From positions 2,928,196 to 2,966,047 of the forward strand of contig BFEA01000002.1 of NCBI GenBank assembly GCA_003427395.1: a stretch of 37,852 nt of DNA, in the 5' to 3' direction. This DNA comes from Chara braunii (taxonomy: Eukaryota > Streptophyta > Charophyceae > Charales > Characeae). The notes below the pieces were generated by a model. It made no database searches. It was not told the origin of the DNA and saw only the letters and a program-made list of their open reading frames with translations. Positions 29,701 to 37,852 of the stretch are shown piece by piece; position 1 is the first letter of the stretch, and each line of letters starts with the position of its first letter. Made by a program: the position numbers and the translations under genes.

Positions 29701-31238
29701 CGTCGATCCCAGGTGTTTTCTCCTCTTCCATCTGTAAGAGCGCTGTCCATATTTCCTCCTTGCTCACGGTGAGTTCCAGTTTCTCTCTGCGTTTGGGTGA
29801 GATTGGTTTCCAAGGGACGTAGGAAATCGTCAATTGCGTTTATGCGGGAAGTCTCCCTTGCGTGTGGGATCTGCGAGGAGAAGAGCTCTTGGTAAAAGGT
29901 TCTTGCTATTTTTACACAATGTGTTGTGCTGGTAGCCACCTCCCCAGTCCGTGAGTCCAGGAAGGCCTCTATAGTAGTCAGGTGGGCTCTAATCGATGCT
30001 AGGCTAAAGAACTGCGAGTCCATAGTTCCCTCGGTGGTCCATTTAGATAACTTGCCTCTGATTCTGAGTCCTTGTCATCTGTGTTGTGCATATTGAAGAA
30101 GTTGGTTTTTTGAGTTGTTGGATGGTAGCGATGTGATCGTCCGAGTTGTCCTGGTTTACCAGGTCGTGAAGTTGTCTGTAAACATTCAATTCTTACTGGT
30201 GGCGTGTGCTTGCTACTAGTTTAGAAAATTCTTTACGTTTTTTGGCTAAAAAGAACATCCCATTAGTGAACCACGTTATTGTTGAGTCAAACTGACCTTT
30301 CAGTCCTTGCCAATAGGCCCAGACATCTTGAAGGAAAGTCTGGAAGTTTTGGTTTTTTAGTAAGGAGACATTCAGTTTATAGTACCCCGGTCCTTTGTCC
30401 ATTTTTTTCGGGAACGAAAAGATTGCCCCGCATGTACAATGGTCGAGGCCTAGGTGGGGACTTTGTGGAAAGATTACCGCGTACTGCAGAGCATTTTGAA
30501 TCTCTTGTGAGGCAAGTACCAGATCGATACAAGATTTTGAATGTCTGGCCGGGTCATTTGTGCGTATACATGTGTAAGATCGGTCCGTGGGGTGGAGGAG
30601 CCGGAACATATCCACCAGTGTCAGGGCATTGCAGAAATCTGTGATTGTGTGCTCGTCCTCCTCCACCTGATGTGGGTAGGATGCCCGTGGATTCCACCGG
30701 TCGAGCCATTTGTTGGGGGTTGCGTTGAAGTCCCCCGCTATAATCAGGGGTATTCCAGGCGGGACAAGGGAGGCCAGGTGCTAAAAAAAACTTTTTCTTT
30801 CTGCTGCCAAATTGGGTGCATATATGCCAAAAATGCAAATCAGTTCCAATTCCAGCATCCCCAAGACTGAGACCCAGCGTCCGTTCTCCTCATCGACGGC
30901 CCAGTTTATCATTTCAAATCTCGACTCCGGCGGGATCCAAATTGCAACCCCCGCCGATGCTGATGTTGGTGTGTGGGCCTTGTACACTTGGTAGGGCCAG
31001 GCCATTTATGAGTCCGGTGGTGTTCCGGCTTATCCATAAGGTGGGTCTCTTGGATGCAGACGGCGTCTGGCCATCTCCTCCCCCCTACGCCCCGTAACTG
31101 GTCCCATATTGCCTGTCGTTTCTCAGGGTTGTAGGAGGCCAGTCCGTTCACGTTCAGTGATCTCAGGTCCAAGTCTGCATTTTTTAGACCATTTGTCCAT
31201 TTTATGTTTCTGCAGTATAGGGCTTTGAGTTCGTCCAT
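26735..31238 (-). pseudogene. LINE-C ORF2: endonuclease, reverse transcriptase with lost catalytic motif, zinc-binding C-terminus
   Basis: Starts at MDELKALYCRN (31238), matching LINE-A. The endonuclease has SLNVNGL, CIQETHL, then after a frameshift AIWIPPESRF and IYAPN, then SCIDLVL and GLDHCTCG (30193-30666). The RT (29611-28000) has YIPITLL, motif A FIDFEKAYDHVDW and motif B with a stop (RSVR-stop-GDP). The segment that should carry F/YADD is absent: after IAGIPEE the frame runs through an inverted duplicate and resumes at SSNMEEIQRL. The thumb region (28720-28082) and the C-terminal zinc-binding cluster CFRCLQSF...EHVFLQC with WPWDWRALLLG (27643-26735) are well preserved. Multiple frameshifts and stops make it dead. 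Confidence 0.85.
29010..29072. repeat. Perfect 28-bp inverted duplication inside the LINE-C RT
   Basis: Arms 29010-29037 and 29045-29072 are exact complements (GAGGATCAAAATCGCAGG... ) over a 7-base centre. The right arm on the plus strand corresponds to the original coding sequence RIKIAGIP. The left arm is an inverted copy that replaces about 11 codons including the catalytic aspartates. Confidence 0.93.
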
Positions 31239-31341
31239 AAGCTGTTCTGCAAAGTTGACCTCTTTTCTACTCCCCCCCCCTTTTTTTTTATACGATGTGC
31301 CAGTCCCTGTTGGACCAGTCCACTATGCAAAGGAGTCCGTA

Positions 31342-32420
31342 TCATAGCACTCTTGCTACGCATGTCTGCACGTCCTCCTTTGCCCAGAAGGGGCTGGCCT
31401 TTACCTTGTGTAGCTGCAGATCCATTAAGGTGCTGTGGTTGAACCGGACCAGATCAGAGTCCTTGTCTTCTTCGAAAAGGATGTACAGGTCTGTGTCTGC
31501 CATACGTATCAAGCCATCAAACTGGGCGGAGGTTGCTTTAGCCCCTATTGAAAAATGTTTGCTTATAAAGGACCGCACTTTGCCGTTGAAGTCCTTGTCC
31601 CTTAGAAACGGAAGGGACCACATGTTGTAGAAGGGCATTCCGATTACCGTGACCTCTCCTTCTATCGGGGAAAGGCCAATTTCCATCATGTCCCCCTCCC
31701 TTCTCAGCGGGATGGCCTCCTTTCGGATGAGCGGTTTTTCGTATTGTCCTTTTTCTACCAAGTTTCTCATCTTGTCTTGTCTCCCAGGTTCCTCTGATGG
31801 TTCCATTCTTCCTTTTTATGAATCTGCAGCTGTGCTCTGTTCAAGTTTGTGTTGTTCCCTTTCCTCCTCATCCGGTTCCACCTCTCGTGTCCCAGTGTTT
31901 TTCCCCACCCCAGCCGGAGGACAGAAGTACAAGTGAGCAATGTGTCTGACACGCTGAAAGATTTCTGACCACGAGGTGTGCGGGAGGGGGCCACTGTCTA
32001 GGGCTTTCCTCAAGGTCTGGCTGCTGTCCAGCATATTGAAACACTGTACATAAGAGCGGTCCCAAAATTCAGGGGGGGCCTATGTGTACCGGGCCTGGAG
32101 CCCCGCGATAAGCCAGTCCGCTATTGCTTGCAGCTTCTGTTCAATGTTCATGTCCGCAGGTGCAGCTTGGTCCTCGACTCCATTGTCGTCGTGGTCTTTT
32201 TCCTTCATCTCGACATCCGGAGAGGGGGGGAGGGAGGTAGGGAGTTCTTCGATCTCCATGGGTTGGGGACCGAAGGCGTCGCTGAAGTGGTCTTTGGAGT
32301 CTGTACCTGTGTTCTCAGTCGGGGACTGCGTGATCTCAGCCTGGGCCTGCGTGGGGGGGGGTAAGGTCTCCTTTTGCGGTAAGTGAAAATGTGTCGCCGA
32401 GACCGTGTACAGGCGGATGT
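31342..32420 (-). pseudogene. LINE-C ORF1, C-terminal half
   Basis: A Pro/Arg or acidic low-complexity linker (frame unclear, 32420-32160) is followed by the helical block MNIEQKLQAIADW...LQA...FWDRSYV (32151-31990, one TAG at 32082-32080). Next come a frame change and the conserved region 31806-31342: RNLVEKGQYEKPL, LSPIEGEVTVIG, FISKHFSIGAKA, LYILFEEDKDS, TLMDLQLHKVKASPFW. Each block has a counterpart in LINE-A (14577-13996) at similar spacing. The N-terminal RNA-binding and zinc-knuckle region is not present. The stop falls about 100 bases before ORF2, as in LINE-A. Confidence 0.75.
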
Positions 32421-32826
32421 AATGATGATGATGATATTGATGAAGATGATTTTGCTTTCTTTTTTTGGAGTTCTAGACAAATTGACTGCACCACCTTTAT
32501 TAGATCTAAAGGATTGTGAATACTATGCTATATCAGCTATTCCGGCTTCCTATTGCGAGAGCAACTCCTAGCCCTCCCTATACTGGGACACTGCTACTCA
32601 AAGATAGTACCCACCAAAGCAACATCAACCATAGCTGACCTCTTCTCGCCCCCGAGACTATCCCCGGCCCCAGAGGGTGTCAAGGCGGCCCTCCCAATTC
32701 GCCACGGGATTGCCTTCCTCCCTCGGCAAACCCCAGATCTCTCTACAAGGCCTCGCGTTCCTGCCGTGGCAGGTTACAGGGTAACACCCCAACTCCGGCC
32801 AGCGTCGTTTGGCATTGGCAAGTTGA
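32420..32826 (+). repeat. GAT tract plus dispersed repeat, copy 2 (right flank of LINE-C)
   Basis: ATGATGATGATG-type repeats (32420-32452) followed at about 32505 by the sequence homologous to 25935-26230, same orientation. It has an extra GGCCCCAGAGGGTGTCAAGG block compared with copy 1. Confidence 0.82.
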
Positions 32827-32830
32827 GAGC

Positions 32831-34165
32831 TTAGCCACCCTGCGGAATAAATTGTCTTGTCCAAACTACCTCAGGTCCATACCCCATGAACCACAAACCA
32901 CTTAGACAGTCCCAGAAGCCTCTAGCCACGACACATTCCCACCACAAGTGATTTGAATTTTCAAAAGAATCGTGAGGACGGATGTCGCAGGATGGATTTA
33001 TCTGCATCCCTTTCTCTGCACACCAGTGAGCGGTAGGCACACTGGAGTGCATATGGAGCCACTGAAGAGCGTTGATCTTGACTTCGATTATTCCCAGGAT
33101 CATGTTGATGAAGATGCTCACCCATGGAGTGGGAACCGAGATCCCCACGGGTGTATGCGTCTTCCTCCAGTTATATTGACCTGCAGAGTGGAAGCCTTGG
33201 AGCGAAGAGCATAACCCAATTTGGGTTTGTACTCCGTGATTGGAATCTGAGTGGATTGTGCTGAGTGGTCTGAGAGCACCCAGCCAGCGCGCATCGCATC
33301 GGTTTTCCATTCCTTACAAGGAGCTTCATCCATTACAAGGAGAACCGTTGTTTACCTTTGTGAAGCTGGTTGTAGACTTTATTTCCATCCAGTCGTCGTC
33401 TGGAGTAGTCGTGCGGCCTTGTTCAGTCTTGATCAGGGCAATCCGTCCTCGGCAAGATCTAGAGACTGTTGCCTGTTGATTGGTCTGAAGGGACTCAACT
33501 CTGTAGATAACGTCCCTTTGTTGTTGAAGTGTCCACCACGAGCGTGGTTTCCAAGGGGGTCCACTGGCTTTTAGGACCGTGGTCCATTGTGTGGGGATTG
33601 CTCTAGTTAAGCTCTCTCTATGTTCTACCATACCTCTGAGTCCTCCTCTGAGTATCATCTTGAGGTCTTCCACCGTTTTCCAATCTCCTCTTTCTTCGTT
33701 CCACAGGTGCCCCACCTGCCATATCCCTCGCTGCAGCCATTTCCTGGATAAATTCCCAGGCTTCTTTGAGACAGAGAAGGTGTTGCCAGAAAGGTCAGTA
33801 ATGGAGGGATTATCAAACATATATGTGGACAATATTTCTCTTTTGTCTTGTGGGATCGTTAGTGTATACGGGAGCAGACGGCTCAATGCCTTCAGTATGG
33901 GTGACCATGTGCGGAAGTGAACAAAAGTGACCATTGGGTGGAGCAACAACGATTGCCAAACAGCGGAAGGGTCTGAGAGTGCCCATTCCTCCGTTAAAAG
34001 TGTTTGGGCTAGTATGATCCATGGTTGCGGGGGGAAGGAAGTAAGTAGTCTCACCGGCCATTTGGCCAGTAGCGCATCGTTCTTTTGTTCGGGGTCTAGA
34101 ATGCCTAAGCCCCCGTGCTTCCTTTTTACTATTATTTTCCACCAGGCTACTTTATTAACACATTA
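32831..34165 (-). pseudogene. LINE-F fragment: RT thumb and zinc-binding C-terminus
   Basis: The minus strand opens at about 34165 with VAWWKIIVKRKHGGLGILD and ALLAKWPVRLL, the segment after the RT palm in plant LINEs. It continues through KWLQRGIWQVGHLWNEERGDW (34054-33326 frame) and after a shift to a zinc-binding cluster, ALQWLHMHSSVPTAHWC...CD...SNHLWWEC (33310-32831). It differs from the LINE-A/C clade. Its upstream half is probably the fragment at 35118-37494, with the intervening RT palm lost where the unknown-family copy now sits. Confidence 0.75.
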
Positions 34166-34259
34166 GGGAACATTAGAGTCTCCTTTCGATGAATATCAGG
34201 TTAGCAGTTGCCTGATTAGTTTCATTGACGTAGGGAGTATCGGTCTTATTGATAATATG

Positions 34260-35059
34260 TACCAACCAGTAGAGAGTATGTGACGCGCAACCTCACGCCC
34301 TGTGCTGTCTTTCGTTCGGAGTGCTAAAGGTGCGGAATGAAGGCCCAGAAAAACATCAAGATGAGGTGTGCCAAGGATTTTTGGAAAATTGAGTGTGGGG
34401 ACACACACAGAACTGAAATCCCCCGTGTTGGCCCGATGAAGTAAGTCGGTTGCTTTCGCGCCTCGCGGAATGCGCGCGCGGGCACGGCGCGAAAAGAGAA
34501 AGATCCAAATTCAATCCAACAAGTATTATCGAGTTTCCCACCGCGCTACGGATCTTCGTTTAGAGCGGAAGGGCTTCGGTACACTCCGCGTATCCCGTTT
34601 CCGGATCAAGTCCCGACGTTGCTCGTTGGTCAGTTCCGAGTCTGACGTGGATGGTCTCAGTCGCGTGGCTCTTTCTTTGTGCTCGCCTTCACTCCGTATC
34701 CGGTAGTGGAAGCCCTTTGATTCGTAGCGATCTAAATGCTGGCACTCAATGCACAGAGTTCGAGGCCAATGGGGCACCACTGCCGTCCACGGAATGACGA
34801 TCAACTCTTTAAATGGCAATAGTACCGAGTATGGTGGGAAGTGCGTATCGATAATGACAAAGCCCGCATCCACGAACCCGGAAGAACGATTTTCAGGAGG
34901 GAAGTAATATTGTTCGCCGATCCGTGCGACAACTTCTCGTACGTCCCACTCACATACACGTGTCCTTTCCTCGTTGTAGGGGAAGGGGCGCGTCGGTGAG
35001 GGAGACACGGAAGGCTGGCGCCTGATTGAGGGACGACCGTTAGTCCACATATCAATCAA
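34260..35059 (-). CDS. Unrecognised protein family, copy 2 (intact 177-codon ORF)
   Basis: ORF 35059-34526 on the minus strand. It has a disordered Ser/Pro/Arg start, FPYNEERTRVCEWDVREVV, then the conserved core GFVIIDTHFP, LLPFKELIVIPW, HWPRTLCIECQ, and a basic tail with RLRPSTSDSE and RKRDTRSVPKPFR. The CxEC pair is the only metal-site candidate, and one pair is not enough to call a zinc finger. Homology to copy 1 (21620-22380) continues past the stop to about 34260, including FPKILGTP, so a second exon or a longer element is likely. It lies in a gap of a LINE (34166-35117). It could be a captured host gene fragment or the gene of an unknown mobile element. Start codon by first in-frame ATG only. 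Confidence 0.6.
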
Positions 35060-35826
35060 TCAGACGGAGTTTATAAAAACCCTCGAGACGTCATCAAAAA
35101 GCACAATCGAAAAAGAATTAACTAGTATTTTCCTTCCTTTTGACACGAGAGAAGCATCTTACGGAACTCGCACAAACATTCACCCATTTCGTAAAGTTCC
35201 GACCTATTCCTATTTTATAGAAGACTTCCTGTATAAATTTCCAATTTACGCGATCATATGCCTTTTCAAAGTCAATCAAGATAATAGAGGTGTTACTTTT
35301 GCGCAAATTCATAACATCGAGGGCCTGTGATATTACCATTACATTGTCTAGTACTAGTTTACCTGGGATGGATCCAGATTGGTCTGGGGCTACCAGTTTT
35401 GTCATTAAGGGGGACAGACGCCTAGCTGAAGTCTTCGCAAGGATCTTCCCTGATACGTTTAGAAGGCATATAGGGCGATAGTTCCTTACATCCGCTTTAT
35501 CTCATTACGTCTGCTTTATCTCCTTTCTTGTAGACTCTGTAGAGGAGGGTGATTACCCCCTCCATAGTACGTGGTCCGAGTTTACCGTCATCCAAAACCT
35601 TGTTGAAGATTCTATGGAGGTCTGGGCCAGGAGGTGTCAAGACATGTCACAGAACTCAACAGGGAAGCCATCTGGGCCAGGGCACTTGCCCCTTGCCATA
35701 CTCTTCATGGCTATGGTCAGTTCTGCTAAAGTAATTGGCTGGTCCAGACCATCTTCCTCCAGATGAGATAGGATCATATGTGTGGAGTCCCACAGCATAG
35801 GTTCCATCTCTGGAGGGACTACTTCT

Positions 35827-35919
35827 TCCCCCAAATACAACGTACGGTCATTATAGTTGTATCTAGACTGAAAGATGCCTCAAATACAACTATAATGACC
35901 GTACGTTGTATTCGGGGGA
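35827..35919. repeat. 36-bp inverted duplication inside the LINE-D RT
   Basis: Arms 35827-35862 and 35884-35919 are complementary at 35 of 36 positions (TCCCCCAAATACAACGTACG...) over a 21-base centre. It is a second case of a foldback duplication in LINE coding DNA. Confidence 0.92.
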
Positions 35920-35997
35920 AGACTGTAGTGGGGCCATGGGATCCTTTTCCGATGTTAGTAATTTTTCATAGAATAATTTTACATAGGGCGTCGTTAG

Positions 35998-36425
35998 ACA
36001 CTCCTCAGGGCATCCTCGGGCTTCGAGGATGAATCCTCGGAAAAGTTTAGGTTTTTTGTCGTCTTCGTTACACTCATCCTCGGAGCATCAGTTTTAGGAC
36101 TCATCCTCAAAGCAATGTCAGAAAAAAAAAGAAAAAAAGTTGTGCTTCAGGCTTTCAGCCAATAGGGTGCTACCACGATCAGAATTCTCGGTTGTAACGT
36201 CTCTCTACGTGCATTCCCTCTCCTCTCCGTGAAACACGGATCCTCGGGCCCCAAAGGACCTCGCGAGGTCCTTTGGAGCCGAGGACGATTTCGCTGGGAA
36301 ATCCTCGGAGCCCAAGGATTCGTCCTCGGAGTGTTTTCACATTTTCATTTCATCTCCGAGGACAGGTGGAACGAAGACGAAATCCTTGGATTAAGTAGGG
36401 CAGATTGGTGTGGCTTTTCACTTTA
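35998..36425. repeat. Block rich in TCCTCGG repeats and palindromes, inserted in LINE-D
   Basis: TCCTCGG or its complement occurs about nine times (36015, 36031, 36074, 36241, 36279, 36301, 36323, 36354 and near variants). A perfect 26-bp palindrome, CCAAAGGACCTCGCGAGGTC..., sits at 36251-36276 inside a longer imperfect one (36242-36284). There is no coding frame. It interrupts the LINE-D linker, so it is likely a small inserted element; I could not define terminal repeats or a target duplication. Confidence 0.65.
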
Positions 36426-37529
36426 AATGTGCTGGAATTCATCATGATCAGCTGTCCTTTGTTAGGATATCATCAATTCTTTTGTATCTAGCCCAAGATT
36501 CCTGTTGGTTAATCTGTAGCTCTCGCCACTCCTCCAGCCATAGGTTTCTCCTTTACAGCCAATACGTGTCGGAGTAAGCGTCGAAGTCCAGTTTATTTTC
36601 GGCCATTTCTATTTTCCTTTTCAGTTGGATTTCTTCAAACCTGCGGTTTACCCGTTTGATCCTAGAGATGGGCTGAAGATGGGCAGACATCGCATGTAGG
36701 CCCTTGTCCAGCCAAGTACCAGGGTCTTTGTAGATAGTCGTAAAGGAGCGCAATTCTTCCCAAAAGTTGGTGACCCATTCTTGCATGCAAGGTTCTTTCA
36801 TGATTCGCATGTTCAGTCTGAAGGTGCCTCTTCCTTTTGCAAGGTTGACGCCCATGATAGAGATTGGTTTGTGGTCCGATAAAGGGTCTGTGGAAATGAC
36901 CGCCTTGTGCACCAAAGGGAGTGTTATTTCACTGACCATTATCATGTCCAATCGGCGATTGGTCGCAGTCATGTTATCTTGTGTGTTAGAAGAGAACCAG
37001 GTAAAGGATCTGTTGTTGGGATGGAACAGGCGGAAAGGGTAAAAAAGACCACAGTCCACCATTAGCTCATTCAGGGCTATAGACTCAGATGGGTGAGAAA
37101 GAGGGGAAGAGGAGTCCAGAAGTTCATTGAGTACTGTGTTCCAATCTCCCCCTACCAAAAGGTACTCAGTGTCTGGGAGGACTGTGGCTAGCGATTGGAA
37201 AAAGGAAATTTTTGTTAGGTGGTCTGCTGGTGCATACACAGAGAAAATGCACCAGTGTTGATTTCCAACTGTGATGGCCGCCTTGGCCCATCTACCTTCA
37301 CTGTCTGTTTCCACATCAGAGATAGAGTTACACAGTGAACTGTGAATCAATATGGCCACTCCACCTTTGGTGCTGACAGCTGGGGACCAGACCTGAGGGC
37401 TCGTCCACCAGCCATTTTTTATTCTGCCATACGCTCTGCGTTTAATTTTGTTTCTTGTAAGAGCACAATTTGGGCCTGACTTTGGTGAATCCATGACTTG
37501 AGTCCCACCTGCTCAGTTCAGTTGTACTT

Positions 37530-37614
37530 CAAAGGGACGCTGAGCCCGGTTCTCAGCACGTGATGCTCCCCACGAATAGCTTGGAGCTTTTGTCCCAAAA
37601 AAAAAAAAAAAAAA
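37530..37614 (+). repeat. 3'-tail hairpin module with poly(A) (copy k)
   Basis: Hairpin 1 is at 37539-37557 with stem GCTGAG/CTCAGC and loop CCCGGTT. Hairpin 2 (GCTCC..GGAGC, 37564-37588) and an A-run (37597-37614) follow. Plus orientation, no coding sequence attached. The double change in the stem relative to GCTGGA/TCCAGC keeps pairing. Confidence 0.82.
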
Positions 37615-37852
37615 GTCTGGCCCTCCTGTGTAATGATGACTGTGAGTTAGGAGTCTTCTCAAAATATCTCCTTCGGAAGCTACCGGTGACATGGTCTGGA
37701 TAGATCTGGCCTGTTTTCTGGGCGGTATTGGTCTATAAACTCTTTTGAGAAGAATTAGGTCATGATGGTCGGACTAGACGATAGGACACTCTTTTCTATA
37801 GAGAACTACGACGTAGGCAGTTTTTCCCAGGATATATAGTTGAAGATTTGTC
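37615..37852. other. No recognised feature
   Basis: The last 238 bases show no ORF of note, repeat or tail. Confidence 0.5.

Larger units (their letters stand above)
26370..32420 (-). mobile_element. L1-type LINE, nearly full length but 5'-truncated (LINE-C)
   Basis: On the minus strand: the remainder of ORF1 (32420-31342), ORF2 (31238-26735), and a 3' UTR with the hairpin module and poly(A) (T-run 26370-26397). It has the same architecture and spacer as LINE-A and clearly belongs to the same clade with substantial divergence. The zinc-knuckle half of ORF1 is missing at the 5' end, where a GAT tract and the second dispersed repeat begin. Two undetermined bases lie at 27719 and 27740. Confidence 0.85.
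35118..37494 (-). pseudogene. LINE-D fragment: endonuclease and RT up to motif A
   Basis: Minus-strand frame 37494-36553 is an APE-type endonuclease: WWTSPQVWSPAVSTKGGVAI, CIFSVYAP, LLVGGDWN, RRLDMIMV and the closing SDHKPI, all expected active-site positions. The linker is interrupted by a TCCTCGG-rich block (about 36000-36425). The RT resumes with TPYVKLFYEKLLTSEKDP (about 35990), is disturbed by an inverted duplication (35827-35919), and then shows GKCPGPDGFPVEF (35637) and motif A LIDFEKAYDRVNW (about 35230). Sequence stops matching at about 35118. LINEs are usually 5'-truncated; loss of the middle and 3' part here points to rearrangement. Confidence 0.83.

Overview
This is nuclear DNA of a eukaryote, almost certainly a green plant or streptophyte alga, and it is nearly all repeats. 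I see no intact host housekeeping gene. Three observations support the lineage: L1-type LINEs whose ORF1 has a plant-style RNA-binding region and zinc knuckle; a Penelope-like element (PLE) of the N-terminal GIY-YIG type, known from green algae and early-diverging plants; and a nuclear copy of mitochondrial nad1 of plant/charophyte type with no intron in the copied stretch. A charophyte such as a member of Characeae, or an early land plant, would fit. This is an inference of low certainty.

Layout. 1-2085: a (TG)n tract, unassigned DNA, an antisense PLE reverse-transcriptase relic and a hairpin module. 2086-8169: a nearly full-length PLE. It has two 675-bp direct repeats (pLTRs) differing at about 20 positions, each with a type I hammerhead ribozyme. 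Between them lie a Gag-like zinc-knuckle ORF, a SAP-like motif, a split GIY-YIG endonuclease and a reverse transcriptase with its catalytic aspartates, broken by a few stops and frameshifts. 8166-8320: (CT)n(TA)n. 8935-16260: a minus-strand L1-type LINE (LINE-A), ORF1 and ORF2 traceable end to end. 16330-19600: fragments of three further LINEs. 19600-21180: a GC-rich minisatellite, then a long (TCA)n field holding the nad1 insert. 21620-25060: copy 1 of an unrecognised protein-coding repeat family, a foldback structure and two copies of a MITE. 25280-26230: a LINE fragment, (GAT)n and copy 1 of a dispersed repeat. 26370-32420: a second near-complete minus-strand LINE (LINE-C), flanked by direct copies of that repeat. 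32830-37500: a minus-strand LINE (D/F) whose RT core is replaced by copy 2 of the unknown family and whose linker is interrupted by a TCCTCGG-rich block. 37530-37614: another hairpin module with a poly(A) tail.

The strongest leads are: (1) the PLE, combining a Gag-like ORF1, a SAP-like motif, an N-terminal GIY-YIG domain and hammerheads that delimit a 5,409-nt unit; (2) a 3'-terminal RNA module of two or three hairpins before poly(A), shared by LINE tails and short poly(A) repeats, with compensatory changes in its stem; (3) a conserved C-terminal region of LINE ORF1 that I cannot assign to a family; (4) an unrecognised protein family in two diverged copies; (5) long perfect inverted duplications, one of which replaced the catalytic motif of a LINE reverse transcriptase.
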